Assembly: GCA_902794125.1 (NCBI GenBank)
Contig: CADBFX010000006.1
Span: forward strand, 1-59,202
Source: an uncultured Elusimicrobium sp.
Lineage (GTDB): Bacteria > Elusimicrobiota > Elusimicrobia > Elusimicrobiales > Elusimicrobiaceae
Reading direction: 5' to 3'
DNA length: 59,202 nt
The translations under genes and the position numbers were made by a program. The notes under the pieces are model-generated. The model ran no database searches. It was not told the origin of the DNA and saw only the letters and a list, made by a program, of their open reading frames with translations. Of the stretch, positions 17,395 to 25,220 are shown in pieces; the stretch's first letter is position 1; every line of letters begins with the position of its first letter.

Positions 17395-18321
17395 ATGGAC
17401 AATGAAGAAGTTTTAGACCGGTTACGTAACCCGGCCAAATATCGCAAAAATAGAGCAGGTTCTGCTGCCGCTTCGCAAGGGGAGGCGGGGGAAGGTGCGC
17501 AAGTGCCGCTTCGCTCCAAGCCGGTGCCGCTTTTTTTGTGGGCGGTGATAGCGGGGTTGGTGGCTGCAACGGGGCTAATTGTGCTGTATTCGCAACACCG
17601 GGCCGAAGATTTAACCAGTTCCTTAGATAAAGATAAAATAAAAGGGTTGGCAGTAAAAACTTCCGAATTTCAGCCGAACACCGGGGTAACCTACGTTCAG
17701 GTACAAGAAGGGCAAGATAGAAACGTGGCGGTTAGCAACCTAGGGTCCACCTTACCGGTTTTAAGCCGGTTTAATTTAAAAACATTTACGACACAAAATT
17801 ATGAAACGGTTGGCGCGGCTCCGTGGGCGCTAACGGAAAATTTCTCCTCCAATATCAAAGACCCGGAACTTATGGCGTATTTGTTAAATAACGATCATAT
17901 GTCTAAGGCGTTTATCGAGCGGCCTGATGTGGAACCGTTGTTGTCTGACCCGCAAATGTTGCAGGCCTTCGCGCAAGACCAAGAGACCGTGGCCGATTTT
18001 TTTGAGAGTGATATCGTGAAAGCCGTTATTGCAGATGAAGCTATGCTGCGCGCAGTGCTTAACAGCCGTTTTGTAAGTTATTTACTAATTAGCAAAAGTG
18101 CCAAATATTTCCGCGATCATCCGCAAGAAGCCCTGGTTGTTATTGACGGAAATCCGCACTTAAAAGCCTTGAAACAAAACAAAATTATCCAAGCGTGGGC
18201 CAAAGAGAACCGCTTCCTTAAAAAGGCGGCTGCGGAGTTATTTGCGGATAAAAAACAAGCGGCGGCCTCCTCCAAAACTACTACTGACACCAAAAAGAAA
18301 AAAACGACCCGCAAAAAATAA
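17395..18321 (+). CDS. unrecognised single-pass membrane protein
   Basis: 308 residues. A charged N-terminal segment with a low-complexity Ala/Gly/Glu stretch (about 22-38), one helix (FLWAVIAGLVAATGLIVLYS, about 46-65), then a soluble domain on the far side of the membrane. That domain is acidic and helical, with repeated 'MAYLLNND', 'FIERPDVEPLLSDPQML' and 'FFESDIVKAVIADEAML' units that look like degenerate helical repeats of about 20 residues (residues 160-235). The tail is Lys-rich (KTTTDTKKKKTTRKK). I recognise no family. TATACT at 17351 may be its promoter; the tRNA-Gly gene follows. Confidence 0.75.
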   Translation: MDNEEVLDRLRNPAKYRKNRAGSAAASQGEAGEGAQVPLRSKPVPLFLWAVIAGLVAATGLIVLYSQHRAEDLTSSLDKDKIKGLAVKTSEFQPNTGVTYVQVQEGQDRNVAVSNLGSTLPVLSRFNLKTFTTQNYETVGAAPWALTENFSSNIKDPELMAYLLNNDHMSKAFIERPDVEPLLSDPQMLQAFAQDQETVADFFESDIVKAVIADEAMLRAVLNSRFVSYLLISKSAKYFRDHPQEALVVIDGNPHLKALKQNKIIQAWAKENRFLKKAAAELFADKKQAAASSKTTTDTKKKKTTRKK

Positions 18322-18323
18322 AG

Positions 18324-18353
18324 TTGTACAAAAATCGTTTAATTTGGTATAAT
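18324..18353 (+). promoter_or_regulatory. promoter for tRNA-Gly
   Basis: TTGTAC (18324-18329), an 18-base spacer and TATAAT (18348-18353) with TGG before it, ending 25 bases before the tRNA. Confidence 0.7.
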
Positions 18354-18378
18354 TTTTAGGTAGTAATTCACCGTTTTT

Positions 18379-18452
18379 GCGGGCGTGGTTCAATGGTAGA
18401 ACGCGACCTTGCCAAGGTTGAGACGAGAGTTCGATTCTCTTCGCCCGCTCCA
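18379..18452 (+). tRNA. tRNA-Gly (anticodon GCC), CCA encoded
   Basis: Acceptor GCGGGCG/CGCCCGC, D arm GTTC-AATGGTA-GAAC, anticodon stem CGACC/GGTTG around TTGCCAA with anticodon GCC, T arm GAGAG-TTCGATT-CTCTT, discriminator T, then CCA (18450-18452). Confidence 0.96.
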
Positions 18453-18457
18453 TTTAG

Positions 18458-18484
18458 AACCCTCGGTTTTCCGAGGGTTTTTTC
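18458..18484 (+). terminator. intrinsic terminator after tRNA-Gly
   Basis: Perfect 9-bp stem AACCCTCGG/CCGAGGGTT with a TTTT loop and a T run to 18483. Confidence 0.88.
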
Positions 18485-18489
18485 ATGGT

Positions 18490-18511
18490 CCTATTTTTAT
18501 CTAGGTCCAAA
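18490..18511 (+). repeat. 22-base repeat, copy 1
   Basis: Matches 21234-21255 at 20 of 22 positions; the shared core is TTTTTATCTAGG. This copy lies between the tRNA-Gly terminator and the ankyrin-like gene. Its role is unknown. Confidence 0.5.
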
Positions 18512-18589
18512 TTCCAACCACATTAGGCCCAATGGCCCTCGCGCCTGTACCACTAAAAACACATACTAATAGTAAGAGGCAGAGAAATC

Positions 18590-19213
18590 ATGAAAAAATT
18601 TTTCTTTCTTTTCTTAAGTGTATGTATTATCTCGGTGGGGTTATCTTCTTCGCTATATGCAAAAGAGGTAAGCCGCCGAGGATTAATGTTAGAGAAATAC
18701 TTACCTATCCGCACCGAACAAGATTTATTGCAAGCCGCTAGCAGCGGTAACTTATACGTATTGCGCACGCTGGAAGATTCTTCCCTTTTAACCGCCACTG
18801 ATAAATTTGGTAACAATTGTTTACACCTGGCCAAAGATGCAGCCACGTTACGGGTGTTAACAAATCGTATTCAGGCGGTAGCCCACACCGGAGAAAATAC
18901 GTTAAAACAATTGCGCGACCAACGCAATCACTCCGGAGAAACACCCTTGATGGCGCATATTAATATGGGCAAAGCCGATACGTTTGAGTTGTTGTACACA
19001 GGTTCTTCATTAGAAGAATCCATCCGCCAAGCCGAGCAGACCCAAACCGGGGCGCTGCGTATTATTTTTAGTATTAAAAAAGCGATCGCGTTGGAAAACA
19101 GCAAAGATAACAGCGGCCGTACCGTAGCTCAAGCGGCTCTGGTTAATGCACAAGCCCCGTACATGAACCAGGTGGTGCGGTTCTTTCAATTAAAAGCCCC
19201 TTACTTGTTTTAG
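18590..19213 (+). CDS. exported ankyrin-repeat-like protein
   Basis: 207 residues. A signal peptide (about residues 1-25, ending SLYA) is followed by a domain with ankyrin character: DLLQAASSGNLYVLRTLED, DKFGNNCLHLAKDA, then DQRNHSGETPLMAHINMGKA and DNSGRTVAQAALVNA. The repeats are imperfect and spaced by longer inserts. Ankyrin repeats bind other proteins; the partner here would be outside the inner membrane. It is monocistronic, with AGAGGCAGAG before the start and a terminator after. Confidence 0.6.
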   Translation: MKKFFFLFLSVCIISVGLSSSLYAKEVSRRGLMLEKYLPIRTEQDLLQAASSGNLYVLRTLEDSSLLTATDKFGNNCLHLAKDAATLRVLTNRIQAVAHTGENTLKQLRDQRNHSGETPLMAHINMGKADTFELLYTGSSLEESIRQAEQTQTGALRIIFSIKKAIALENSKDNSGRTVAQAALVNAQAPYMNQVVRFFQLKAPYLF

Positions 19214-19225
19214 TAGAACATAAAA

Positions 19226-19258
19226 ACACCCCCCGGTTTTTGGCCGGGGGTGTTTTTT
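19226..19258. terminator. intrinsic terminator, both directions
   Basis: Stem ACACCCCC(C)GG with CCGGGGGTGT, one bulged C, A run before and T run after; between the ankyrin-like gene and convergent dgt. Confidence 0.85.
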
Positions 19259-19267
19259 GCGTAAATC

Positions 19268-20389
19268 CTAATTAAAAAACTTAATGGAATTAGGCAAGAT
19301 TACATCTTCCATTACATCTAATGCAAACGAATCGGTCATGCCGGCGATATAATCGGCAATGATCGTATCAATTAGTGTTTCGTCCTGATGATAAACGCGC
19401 TGCATGGATTTCATGTAATTAGCAAAACTCCGGGCGGTCTGTTTTCCTTCGCGGCCATACGCTTCGTAATCAAAGTTATAGCGTTTAAATAACTGGCGGA
19501 AATAATCAAACAAATCGCGAATACATTTATCAATGGTTTCTTTGCGCTGACGCATTTGTTCGTTGTGATAAATGCGCTCGTAGTTAAAGGTGCGCAGTTT
19601 GGAGATTAATTCAAACTTTTCGTCGGAAAATCCGATAAAATCGTGATCTTTGCAATGGTTAATCAAGTCCAACGTTAAGGTATTAATAATTTCCCCGTTG
19701 GACGTTCCGATTTCTTCGCGCACTTCTTTAGGGATATCGTTTGTGGTGATTAAGTCGGCCTTTATCGCATCTTCTATATCCCGCCCCAAGTAGGCAATTT
19801 TGTCCGATAAGCGCACAACGCAGCCTTCGTAGGTGGACGGCATTTGGTTGCGCCCCGTGATGGATTCTAAATCATTGGGTTTTTGTGCGGGGCGGAGTTG
19901 GTTATTGGCAAAATCTTCGCCACAGTGGCAAATAATTCCGTCTTTTACGGCAAATGTTAAATTTAATCCTTCCCCGTAGTTGGCCAAGTGTTCCACTACC
20001 CGGTAACTATTTACTTCGTGCAAAAACCGTTTGGGGCGGATACATGCATCAATAGCACGTTCGCCTTCGTGCCCGAAGGGGGCATGGCCAATGTCGTGCC
20101 CTAAACCAATGGCGTAGGCCATATCTTCGCTTAATTCCCATTTACCGCTTTTATTAAGCCCTTTACAAATGGAAGCGGCAATGGTGGCCACGTGAAGCAC
20201 GTGTTCAATGCGCGTGCAGATGTGGTCATTATTCGGAGCAAAGAAAACTTGCGTTTTATGTTTTAACCGTCTGAACGGAAGAGAATGAATTATTTTTGTT
20301 TGATCGCGGAAATACTCATCGCGCAAATCGGGCGTGTGCGGGTGAGTGCGTTTGAGACAAATTTCATCGGATAACTGATTTTTTATCAT
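19268..20389 (-). CDS. dgt: deoxyguanosinetriphosphate triphosphohydrolase-like HD protein
   Basis: 373 residues. HD-superfamily phosphohydrolase that releases triphosphate from dNTPs. The metal site is visible as RIEHVLHVATIA (about residue 65), GLGHDIGHAPFGHEGE (about 95-110) and the later SDKIAYLGRDIEDA. The N-terminal sequence HPHTPDLRDEYFRDQTKIIHSLPFRRL matches the bacterial dGTPase type 2 group. Substrate range (dGTP or several dNTPs) cannot be told from sequence. Divergent from coaD across a 49-base gap. Confidence 0.9.
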   Translation of the reverse strand: MIKNQLSDEICLKRTHPHTPDLRDEYFRDQTKIIHSLPFRRLKHKTQVFFAPNNDHICTRIEHVLHVATIAASICKGLNKSGKWELSEDMAYAIGLGHDIGHAPFGHEGERAIDACIRPKRFLHEVNSYRVVEHLANYGEGLNLTFAVKDGIICHCGEDFANNQLRPAQKPNDLESITGRNQMPSTYEGCVVRLSDKIAYLGRDIEDAIKADLITTNDIPKEVREEIGTSNGEIINTLTLDLINHCKDHDFIGFSDEKFELISKLRTFNYERIYHNEQMRQRKETIDKCIRDLFDYFRQLFKRYNFDYEAYGREGKQTARSFANYMKSMQRVYHQDETLIDTIIADYIAGMTDSFALDVMEDVILPNSIKFFN

Positions 20390-20438
20390 AAAATTATGAT
20401 ACCATAATATAAGAAGTACCTGCTACCGGGAGGTTTTT

Positions 20439-20912
20439 ATGAACGCAGTTTATGCCGGAAGTTTTGACCCTGTTACAAACGGACATTTAGCGATTATCCG
20501 CCGAGCGAGCCGATTGTTTGGTTCGTTGACGGTGCTTGTTATGGAAAATGGGGCTAAAAAACCTTTATTTACGGTGGCGGAACGCGTGGAACTTTTAAAA
20601 GCATCGCTGGCGGATTTGCCGCACGTACAAGTGGCATCTGCCGACGGGCTGTTGGTAGATTATCTTAAAACAACAGGGACGCATATCCTCGTGCGCGGGG
20701 TGCGCGGTGCGGGGGATGTGGAGCAAGAAATGGCCAACGCATATCATAATCACTTGCTTTTTAACGATGTGGAAACTGTTTTCTTGCCGGCGGGCGAACA
20801 AGAACGTTTTGTTAGTTCTTCGGCGGTGCGGGAAATTGCCGGCCTGAAAGGGGATGTTTCTTCGTTGGTGCCGCCGCCGGTAGCGCAAGCTTTACGAAAA
20901 AAATTTAATTAA
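20439..20912 (+). CDS. coaD: phosphopantetheine adenylyltransferase (CoaD)
   Basis: 157 residues, normal length. Makes dephospho-CoA from 4'-phosphopantetheine and ATP. The nucleotidyltransferase motif GSFDPVTNGHLAIIRRA (residues 7-23), VRGVRGAGDVEQEMANA and VSSSAVREIA are all present. CGGGAGG precedes the start, and a terminator follows at 20928. Confidence 0.97.
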   Translation: MNAVYAGSFDPVTNGHLAIIRRASRLFGSLTVLVMENGAKKPLFTVAERVELLKASLADLPHVQVASADGLLVDYLKTTGTHILVRGVRGAGDVEQEMANAYHNHLLFNDVETVFLPAGEQERFVSSSAVREIAGLKGDVSSLVPPPVAQALRKKFN

Positions 20913-20927
20913 GCAATTTGATTACCC

Positions 20928-20957
20928 AAAAGCCCGGTTTTAGGACCGGGCTTTTTT
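20928..20957 (+). terminator. intrinsic terminator after coaD
   Basis: Stem AGCCCGGT/ACCGGGCT with A-rich left arm and TTTTTT tail. Confidence 0.88.
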
Positions 20958-21072
20958 CTGCCCGACGGAAGCTAGTTTAAAAGGATTAGAGAAAATATGG
21001 GCCTTTTATTTTGTTGTTTTTTACAAAACAAATATATTACAATATATGTGGAGAAGGATAAAAGGAGTCTTC

Positions 21073-21333
21073 ATGTACTGCGCCAAGCCACAACCTGTGT
21101 GCCAGTGCTTACCCCGGCGGAGTTTTCCGCTGCGTAGAGGGGCGGAGATGGTTTTTTCCTTCTTTTCTTTTTTGTACGCGCTTTTTTGTACAGAATTATA
21201 TCTCTTACAGGGTCCTTCCGTTTTATGGGGGGACCTGTTTTTATCTAGGGCCAAAAGTATCTATGTGATAGGACTTTTGGCCCTTTGTTTTGGCCGTATT
21301 TTTTGGGACAATTATATAAAGGAGAAATTATGA
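21073..21333 (+). CDS. small Cys-rich membrane ORF, translationally coupled leader of the MFS-fusion gene
   Basis: 86 residues. A strong AAAGGAG lies five bases before the ATG, and its stop overlaps the start of the next gene as ATGA, so the two would be coupled. The first 12 residues hold three cysteines (MYCAKPQPVCQC), followed by an Arg-rich stretch and two hydrophobic segments (about 26-46 and 66-82). The coding stretch also contains two RNA hairpins, including the 11-bp inverted repeat at 21247-21284. It could be a real small membrane protein or a leader ORF whose translation controls the hairpins. No family recognised. Confidence 0.4.
   Translation: MYCAKPQPVCQCLPRRSFPLRRGAEMVFSFFSFLYALFCTELYLLQGPSVLWGDLFLSRAKSIYVIGLLALCFGRIFWDNYIKEKL
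21234..21255 (+). repeat. 22-base repeat, copy 2
   Basis: Second copy of the 18490-18511 element (20 of 22 identical). Here it directly follows a GGTCC/GGACC hairpin and overlaps the left arm of the 21247 inverted repeat. Confidence 0.5.
21247..21291 (+). promoter_or_regulatory. terminator-like hairpin inside the leader ORF
   Basis: A perfect 11-bp inverted repeat, GGGCCAAAAGT (21248-21258) with ACTTTTGGCCC (21273-21283), followed by TTTGTTTT. A smaller hairpin GGTCC/GGACC with a T run precedes it (about 21210-21241). Two consecutive T-tailed hairpins 40-110 bases before the big gene suggest attenuation; no known riboswitch class is recognised. Confidence 0.45.
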
Positions 21334-24300
21334 GAACGCTACTATCCCTACTCTTGTGCGTATCCGTACTTGTTAGTAGTTCTTCTCCGGCATTTGCACA
21401 AATTGTGCCGGTGGGAAGAGGCGTTTCCGTAGTTACTCATATAGGGGAAGGCACTACTGTCGCTTTAGAAACGGCCAACTTGTTACGTCGCTTAGGATAT
21501 GCTCCGGCGTTGGTAACCGGGCGGATGCAGAACCCGCTGGCCGGCAACCTCAGCAAATTTATCACCTTACAAGTAGAACAACAACTGGCCCAGCAAGGCG
21601 GCGATATCCGGCCGCTGATGTTAGCAGGGCGCTTGGAAGGATTATCCTCCCGCATTGTTGATTTACGCCCGTCGGCCTCGCTTCGCAACGGGCTGTTGCG
21701 CAACGAATTTGTTACATTAGCACTTTCCAACCAAGCAAAAGCAGAACACGTCCAATATGCCCTTTCGTTCTATCGGGAAGATTTAGCCAAAAAATCAATA
21801 TCCTTCTCCGGCATTACCGAACAAAACCCGGCTACGCTACTTGAGGTGGCTGGCGACGAACGGCTGGGGCTTTATTTAGATGCGCTGTCTGATGCGGCAG
21901 CGTTAGGATTACTAGGCAGCGCAAAAGATGTTCCGGCGCTGCTTAATTTTTATAAGGCCGCCGCGCCCACTGCCCTGCAAAGTGTGGCTGCCACGATTAC
22001 GGCACGCAACTTGCTGCGTTGGAAAGCGTATGATGCTTTTAATAAATGGGTTAAAGATGTGCCGACAGAAGGACTTTTCTGGCAAGAATTAGCCCAATAT
22101 GCAAAAGCGGAAAATATCCCGGTTGTATTTGAGCCGAAAGTGGCCCGCCCGCAAATGGTATCGGGCAAAATGTCTATGTGGTTGGCTTCCGGATGTGCCG
22201 TAAACGGAATAAACGCCTTTTCCACGAAAGAAGCCACTCGCCAATGGCTGGCCCTGGGGCAAGAACCCTTAGTAGTGCCGGTGCCGGAAGAAGCCTTACA
22301 ATCTGCCGCTCGTGAATCGGCCGCTTCTGCCACTACCCAACCGTTGGAAATTGCCGATTTAGCTCCCATTACCACCACACCTATTTCGTTAGATGTAAGT
22401 TTAGCTCCGCTTTCTGCCTTGCCGCAAGAGGGCGTAGAAATAGCAGCCGAAACGCAAGTGCCGTCCGCACAACCGGTCACGGAAGTTGCTCAAAACACCG
22501 CTCCCGTTTCGCAAGTTTCTTCAAGAACCGCTACTCCCTCTACGGCGGGTGTGTTTTATTCCGGTATCCCGGTTTTCCATATCTTTAAATCAGTTAAGAA
22601 TTTAGTTCAAAAAGTCCGCGGTTGGTTTGTCCGCGAACCAGCCGTCGTAGCGGAACCGGTTGTTCGTGAACCGGCCGGGTTGCATGATAACGAAGTCCAC
22701 AGTCTTTATGAAAATGTTACTCCTCCGTTGCCTTATGATGCCGAAGATGCCATGGGATTAGAATCGCTCCCCAGCATCGTACCAATGGCCGGGGAAGGAT
22801 TTAAATTCACCGTGGAACGTGGCGGCGAAGAAACGATTTTATCAAATGTGGATATTACAATTAGTTCTTCTATTAAATTGGCCAACGGATACAACCGTTT
22901 GGTACAAACGGAAGAACGGGTGTTTGAACTACGCAACCAAACGTTAGACCCGAAAAAGATGGAACGGTTCTTCTTCGTATTATCCACCGATAACGGGGCT
23001 TTGCAGGCGTTAATTGAAGGGGCGCAACGTATTAAAGCACACTATCCGTTGCGTGTAAAAATTCGTTTTAACGGTGCGGAAAAATGGTCAGTTCCGTTCA
23101 AACGCTTATACAACCACACAAAAGCGGTTGTACAAGTTCCGTTATATGGCGAAGGAGCGGAAGGATTTATCTTGGCAGATTTAGATACAGCCTTATTACC
23201 CGAAGAATTAGTTAAAAATGCAGATAAAGGTTATCTGCGCGCGGTGGGAAACAAAATTTGGTATATGAACGCTGAGGGCCGCTCGGTGATGCTCTCTCAA
23301 TACTATGTGCGCCTTCCGAAAGAAGAAAGCTCCAAATGGATACAAGTTTTCCAAAATAACCCGCAAATGAAGTTTAACTTGAACGTTTACTCCTCGCTCA
23401 ACAAAACCAATTTTATGACGTACGTTGTTTCCCCGATGCGTATCGGGACGGGAAAAGCGTTCGGGCCGATTATGTCCGCATTAGGGTTGTCGCCGTTCTT
23501 TGCAACGGGTATTCCGCTGTTCGCCAATAACGGGTTGTCCGTAGTGTTAGGGCCGTTAATGCCCTACTTGCGAAGAATCGGCGAAGCGAATATGTACCGC
23601 TTAGGGGTAGCGTTATACGTCTTGGCTTCCGGTGGGGCATTAACCTTGGGGTTAAACGGATTTATGGGCGTAGAAAATGCGACAGCTACGCAAGTGGGTG
23701 GTTTAATCGGGGTACTAATTGCTATGGGGTTTGGTGGCGTGTTAATTAATACCACCCAAAACAATTTAGTGGCCAGTAACGTGGGGGCCATGCCGGCCGC
23801 ACGTTCCAAAGGAACCAAACATATTTCCGAACCGGGCCCCGAAGGTGCTACGCTGGGCTTTTTGGGCAAACGCGTTAAAGAAATTTTCTCCAAAGGTCAC
23901 GTAGAAATGCGCGACAGTGTACGCTACCAATGGTTAAGCGCTTTAAAGAACGTGGGAACCTTCGCTTTCTTAGCTATTCCGTTTGGGTTTAACTTACTAA
24001 GCGAGGCGGTAGGGTCGTCTGTCCGGGCGGACTTCTCGCTGAGCTTCTGGGCGTTAGCGGGCTTATCAATCTACTCGTTATTTAAAGTAATGCGGATGCC
24101 GTTAAAAGATTCGTTCCCGCGCGATTTAACGGTTCTGCGCAAAATGCTTAAAGACAAAGAAGTTCAAGTTTTGGCCGATATTGAAAAACAATTAGCTCTG
24201 CCGGTTGCCGAACGGAATTTCGGCCCGATTGTAAAACAACTAAATGGTATTTTAGGGCCTTACGCGCGGGCAACCTCTTACAAAACACATGAAAAAGAAA

Positions 24301-25169
24301 AAGACATTTCCACCCGCATGGAAGCCGAAACGTTGCAAGAAATACAAACAGAATTAGAAGCAAAAGGAATTCCGGCTGAACAAGTACAACAAGCCATGGA
24401 GGGCTTGCAAGGGGCCTTTGATTCCTTAGGCCAACGCAATTTAGGAATTTGGAACGTAATGAAAATGCCGGGTGTGCGCCCTGCCTTAGGTGCTATGACG
24501 CTGCTGACCGTGCACGAATTGGGAACTTCCAGCGAGTTTGCCTATCAAGTGGAAGAATTGGCTAAAGCAAACTTTGGGGTGGGCGATGCGGAAGGTGCGG
24601 CACTGGGGATGTTCTTAACAGCCTTCTTCTTATACGGCACTTCGTTCTTCTCGCGTATGGCAGGCAACTGGTTGGCCTTACGCACCACGGAAGGCAGCAT
24701 GTATGCCTTCTCGTCCGCTATTTCCGCTATCGGTACCGGACTCTTAATTGCAGCCAACGGCAGTATGCCGATGCTCTTTACCGGGGCAATTATGGCGACG
24801 TTCGGTATGGGTAACTTCTTCTCGCAGGTGTTTGAATATACAATGAAACAAGCACCTAAATTCCGTCAAGAATTAGCCGTATTAATCGGCTACACAATGC
24901 CGATAGCCGCCGCTTTAACCGCAGGAGTGCATACGCTGGCCGAATGGGGGACCGCGCACGGAATTAATGCGCTAGGCTTAATGGTGTGCCAAGGGGCGTT
25001 GTTGGCTAGCTTCTTAGTAGCCCCGCGCATGTTTGCCGATTCCAGCTTGGTAAAAGCGGTTAAGCACTACGGTAAAAAATTTATAAATCTCTTCAAACGC
25101 GGCGGTGGTAAAAACGGAGGAAGTGTTCCCCCAGCCGCAGATTTAGGGGATCCGGTTCCCGCTCAATAA
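21330..25169 (+). CDS. giant exported-domain / MFS-like membrane fusion protein
   Basis: 1279 residues. A signal peptide (1-23, ending AFA before Gln) is followed by about 670 residues expected outside the inner membrane. The first part (24-270) is helical and Ala/Leu-rich, then there is a Pro/Thr/Ala-rich linker (about 310-405), then a beta-rich domain (about 480-690; FTVERGGEETILSNVDIT...VKIRFNGAEKWSVPF). From about 705 on there are 10-12 hydrophobic helices in two blocks separated by a charged, coiled-coil-like loop (about 935-1035), as in MFS transporters (FFATGIPLFANNGLSVVLGP; GAIMATFGMGNFFSQVF). The start at 21330 is chosen for AAGGAG and the signal peptide. Transport activity is inferred only from the helix pattern. 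It is followed by a terminator. Confidence 0.7.
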   Translation: MRTLLSLLLCVSVLVSSSSPAFAQIVPVGRGVSVVTHIGEGTTVALETANLLRRLGYAPALVTGRMQNPLAGNLSKFITLQVEQQLAQQGGDIRPLMLAGRLEGLSSRIVDLRPSASLRNGLLRNEFVTLALSNQAKAEHVQYALSFYREDLAKKSISFSGITEQNPATLLEVAGDERLGLYLDALSDAAALGLLGSAKDVPALLNFYKAAAPTALQSVAATITARNLLRWKAYDAFNKWVKDVPTEGLFWQELAQYAKAENIPVVFEPKVARPQMVSGKMSMWLASGCAVNGINAFSTKEATRQWLALGQEPLVVPVPEEALQSAARESAASATTQPLEIADLAPITTTPISLDVSLAPLSALPQEGVEIAAETQVPSAQPVTEVAQNTAPVSQVSSRTATPSTAGVFYSGIPVFHIFKSVKNLVQKVRGWFVREPAVVAEPVVREPAGLHDNEVHSLYENVTPPLPYDAEDAMGLESLPSIVPMAGEGFKFTVERGGEETILSNVDITISSSIKLANGYNRLVQTEERVFELRNQTLDPKKMERFFFVLSTDNGALQALIEGAQRIKAHYPLRVKIRFNGAEKWSVPFKRLYNHTKAVVQVPLYGEGAEGFILADLDTALLPEELVKNADKGYLRAVGNKIWYMNAEGRSVMLSQYYVRLPKEESSKWIQVFQNNPQMKFNLNVYSSLNKTNFMTYVVSPMRIGTGKAFGPIMSALGLSPFFATGIPLFANNGLSVVLGPLMPYLRRIGEANMYRLGVALYVLASGGALTLGLNGFMGVENATATQVGGLIGVLIAMGFGGVLINTTQNNLVASNVGAMPAARSKGTKHISEPGPEGATLGFLGKRVKEIFSKGHVEMRDSVRYQWLSALKNVGTFAFLAIPFGFNLLSEAVGSSVRADFSLSFWALAGLSIYSLFKVMRMPLKDSFPRDLTVLRKMLKDKEVQVLADIEKQLALPVAERNFGPIVKQLNGILGPYARATSYKTHEKEKDISTRMEAETLQEIQTELEAKGIPAEQVQQAMEGLQGAFDSLGQRNLGIWNVMKMPGVRPALGAMTLLTVHELGTSSEFAYQVEELAKANFGVGDAEGAALGMFLTAFFLYGTSFFSRMAGNWLALRTTEGSMYAFSSAISAIGTGLLIAANGSMPMLFTGAIMATFGMGNFFSQVFEYTMKQAPKFRQELAVLIGYTMPIAAALTAGVHTLAEWGTAHGINALGLMVCQGALLASFLVAPRMFADSSLVKAVKHYGKKFINLFKRGGGKNGGSVPPAADLGDPVPAQ

Positions 25170-25184
25170 AAATTTAGACATAAA

Positions 25185-25214
25185 AACACCCCGCTAAAAA
25201 GCGGGGTGTTTTTT
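25185..25214. terminator. bidirectional intrinsic terminator
   Basis: Perfect 10-bp stem AACACCCCGC/GCGGGGTGTT, loop TAAAAA, T tail; between the MFS-fusion gene and convergent sulP. Confidence 0.9.
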
Positions 25215-25220
25215 ATTAGA

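Noticed and set aside
21073..21180. Known riboswitch (c-di-GMP, cobalamin or SAM type) in the leader of the giant gene
   Set aside because: Stems are present but the conserved cores of these classes are not.
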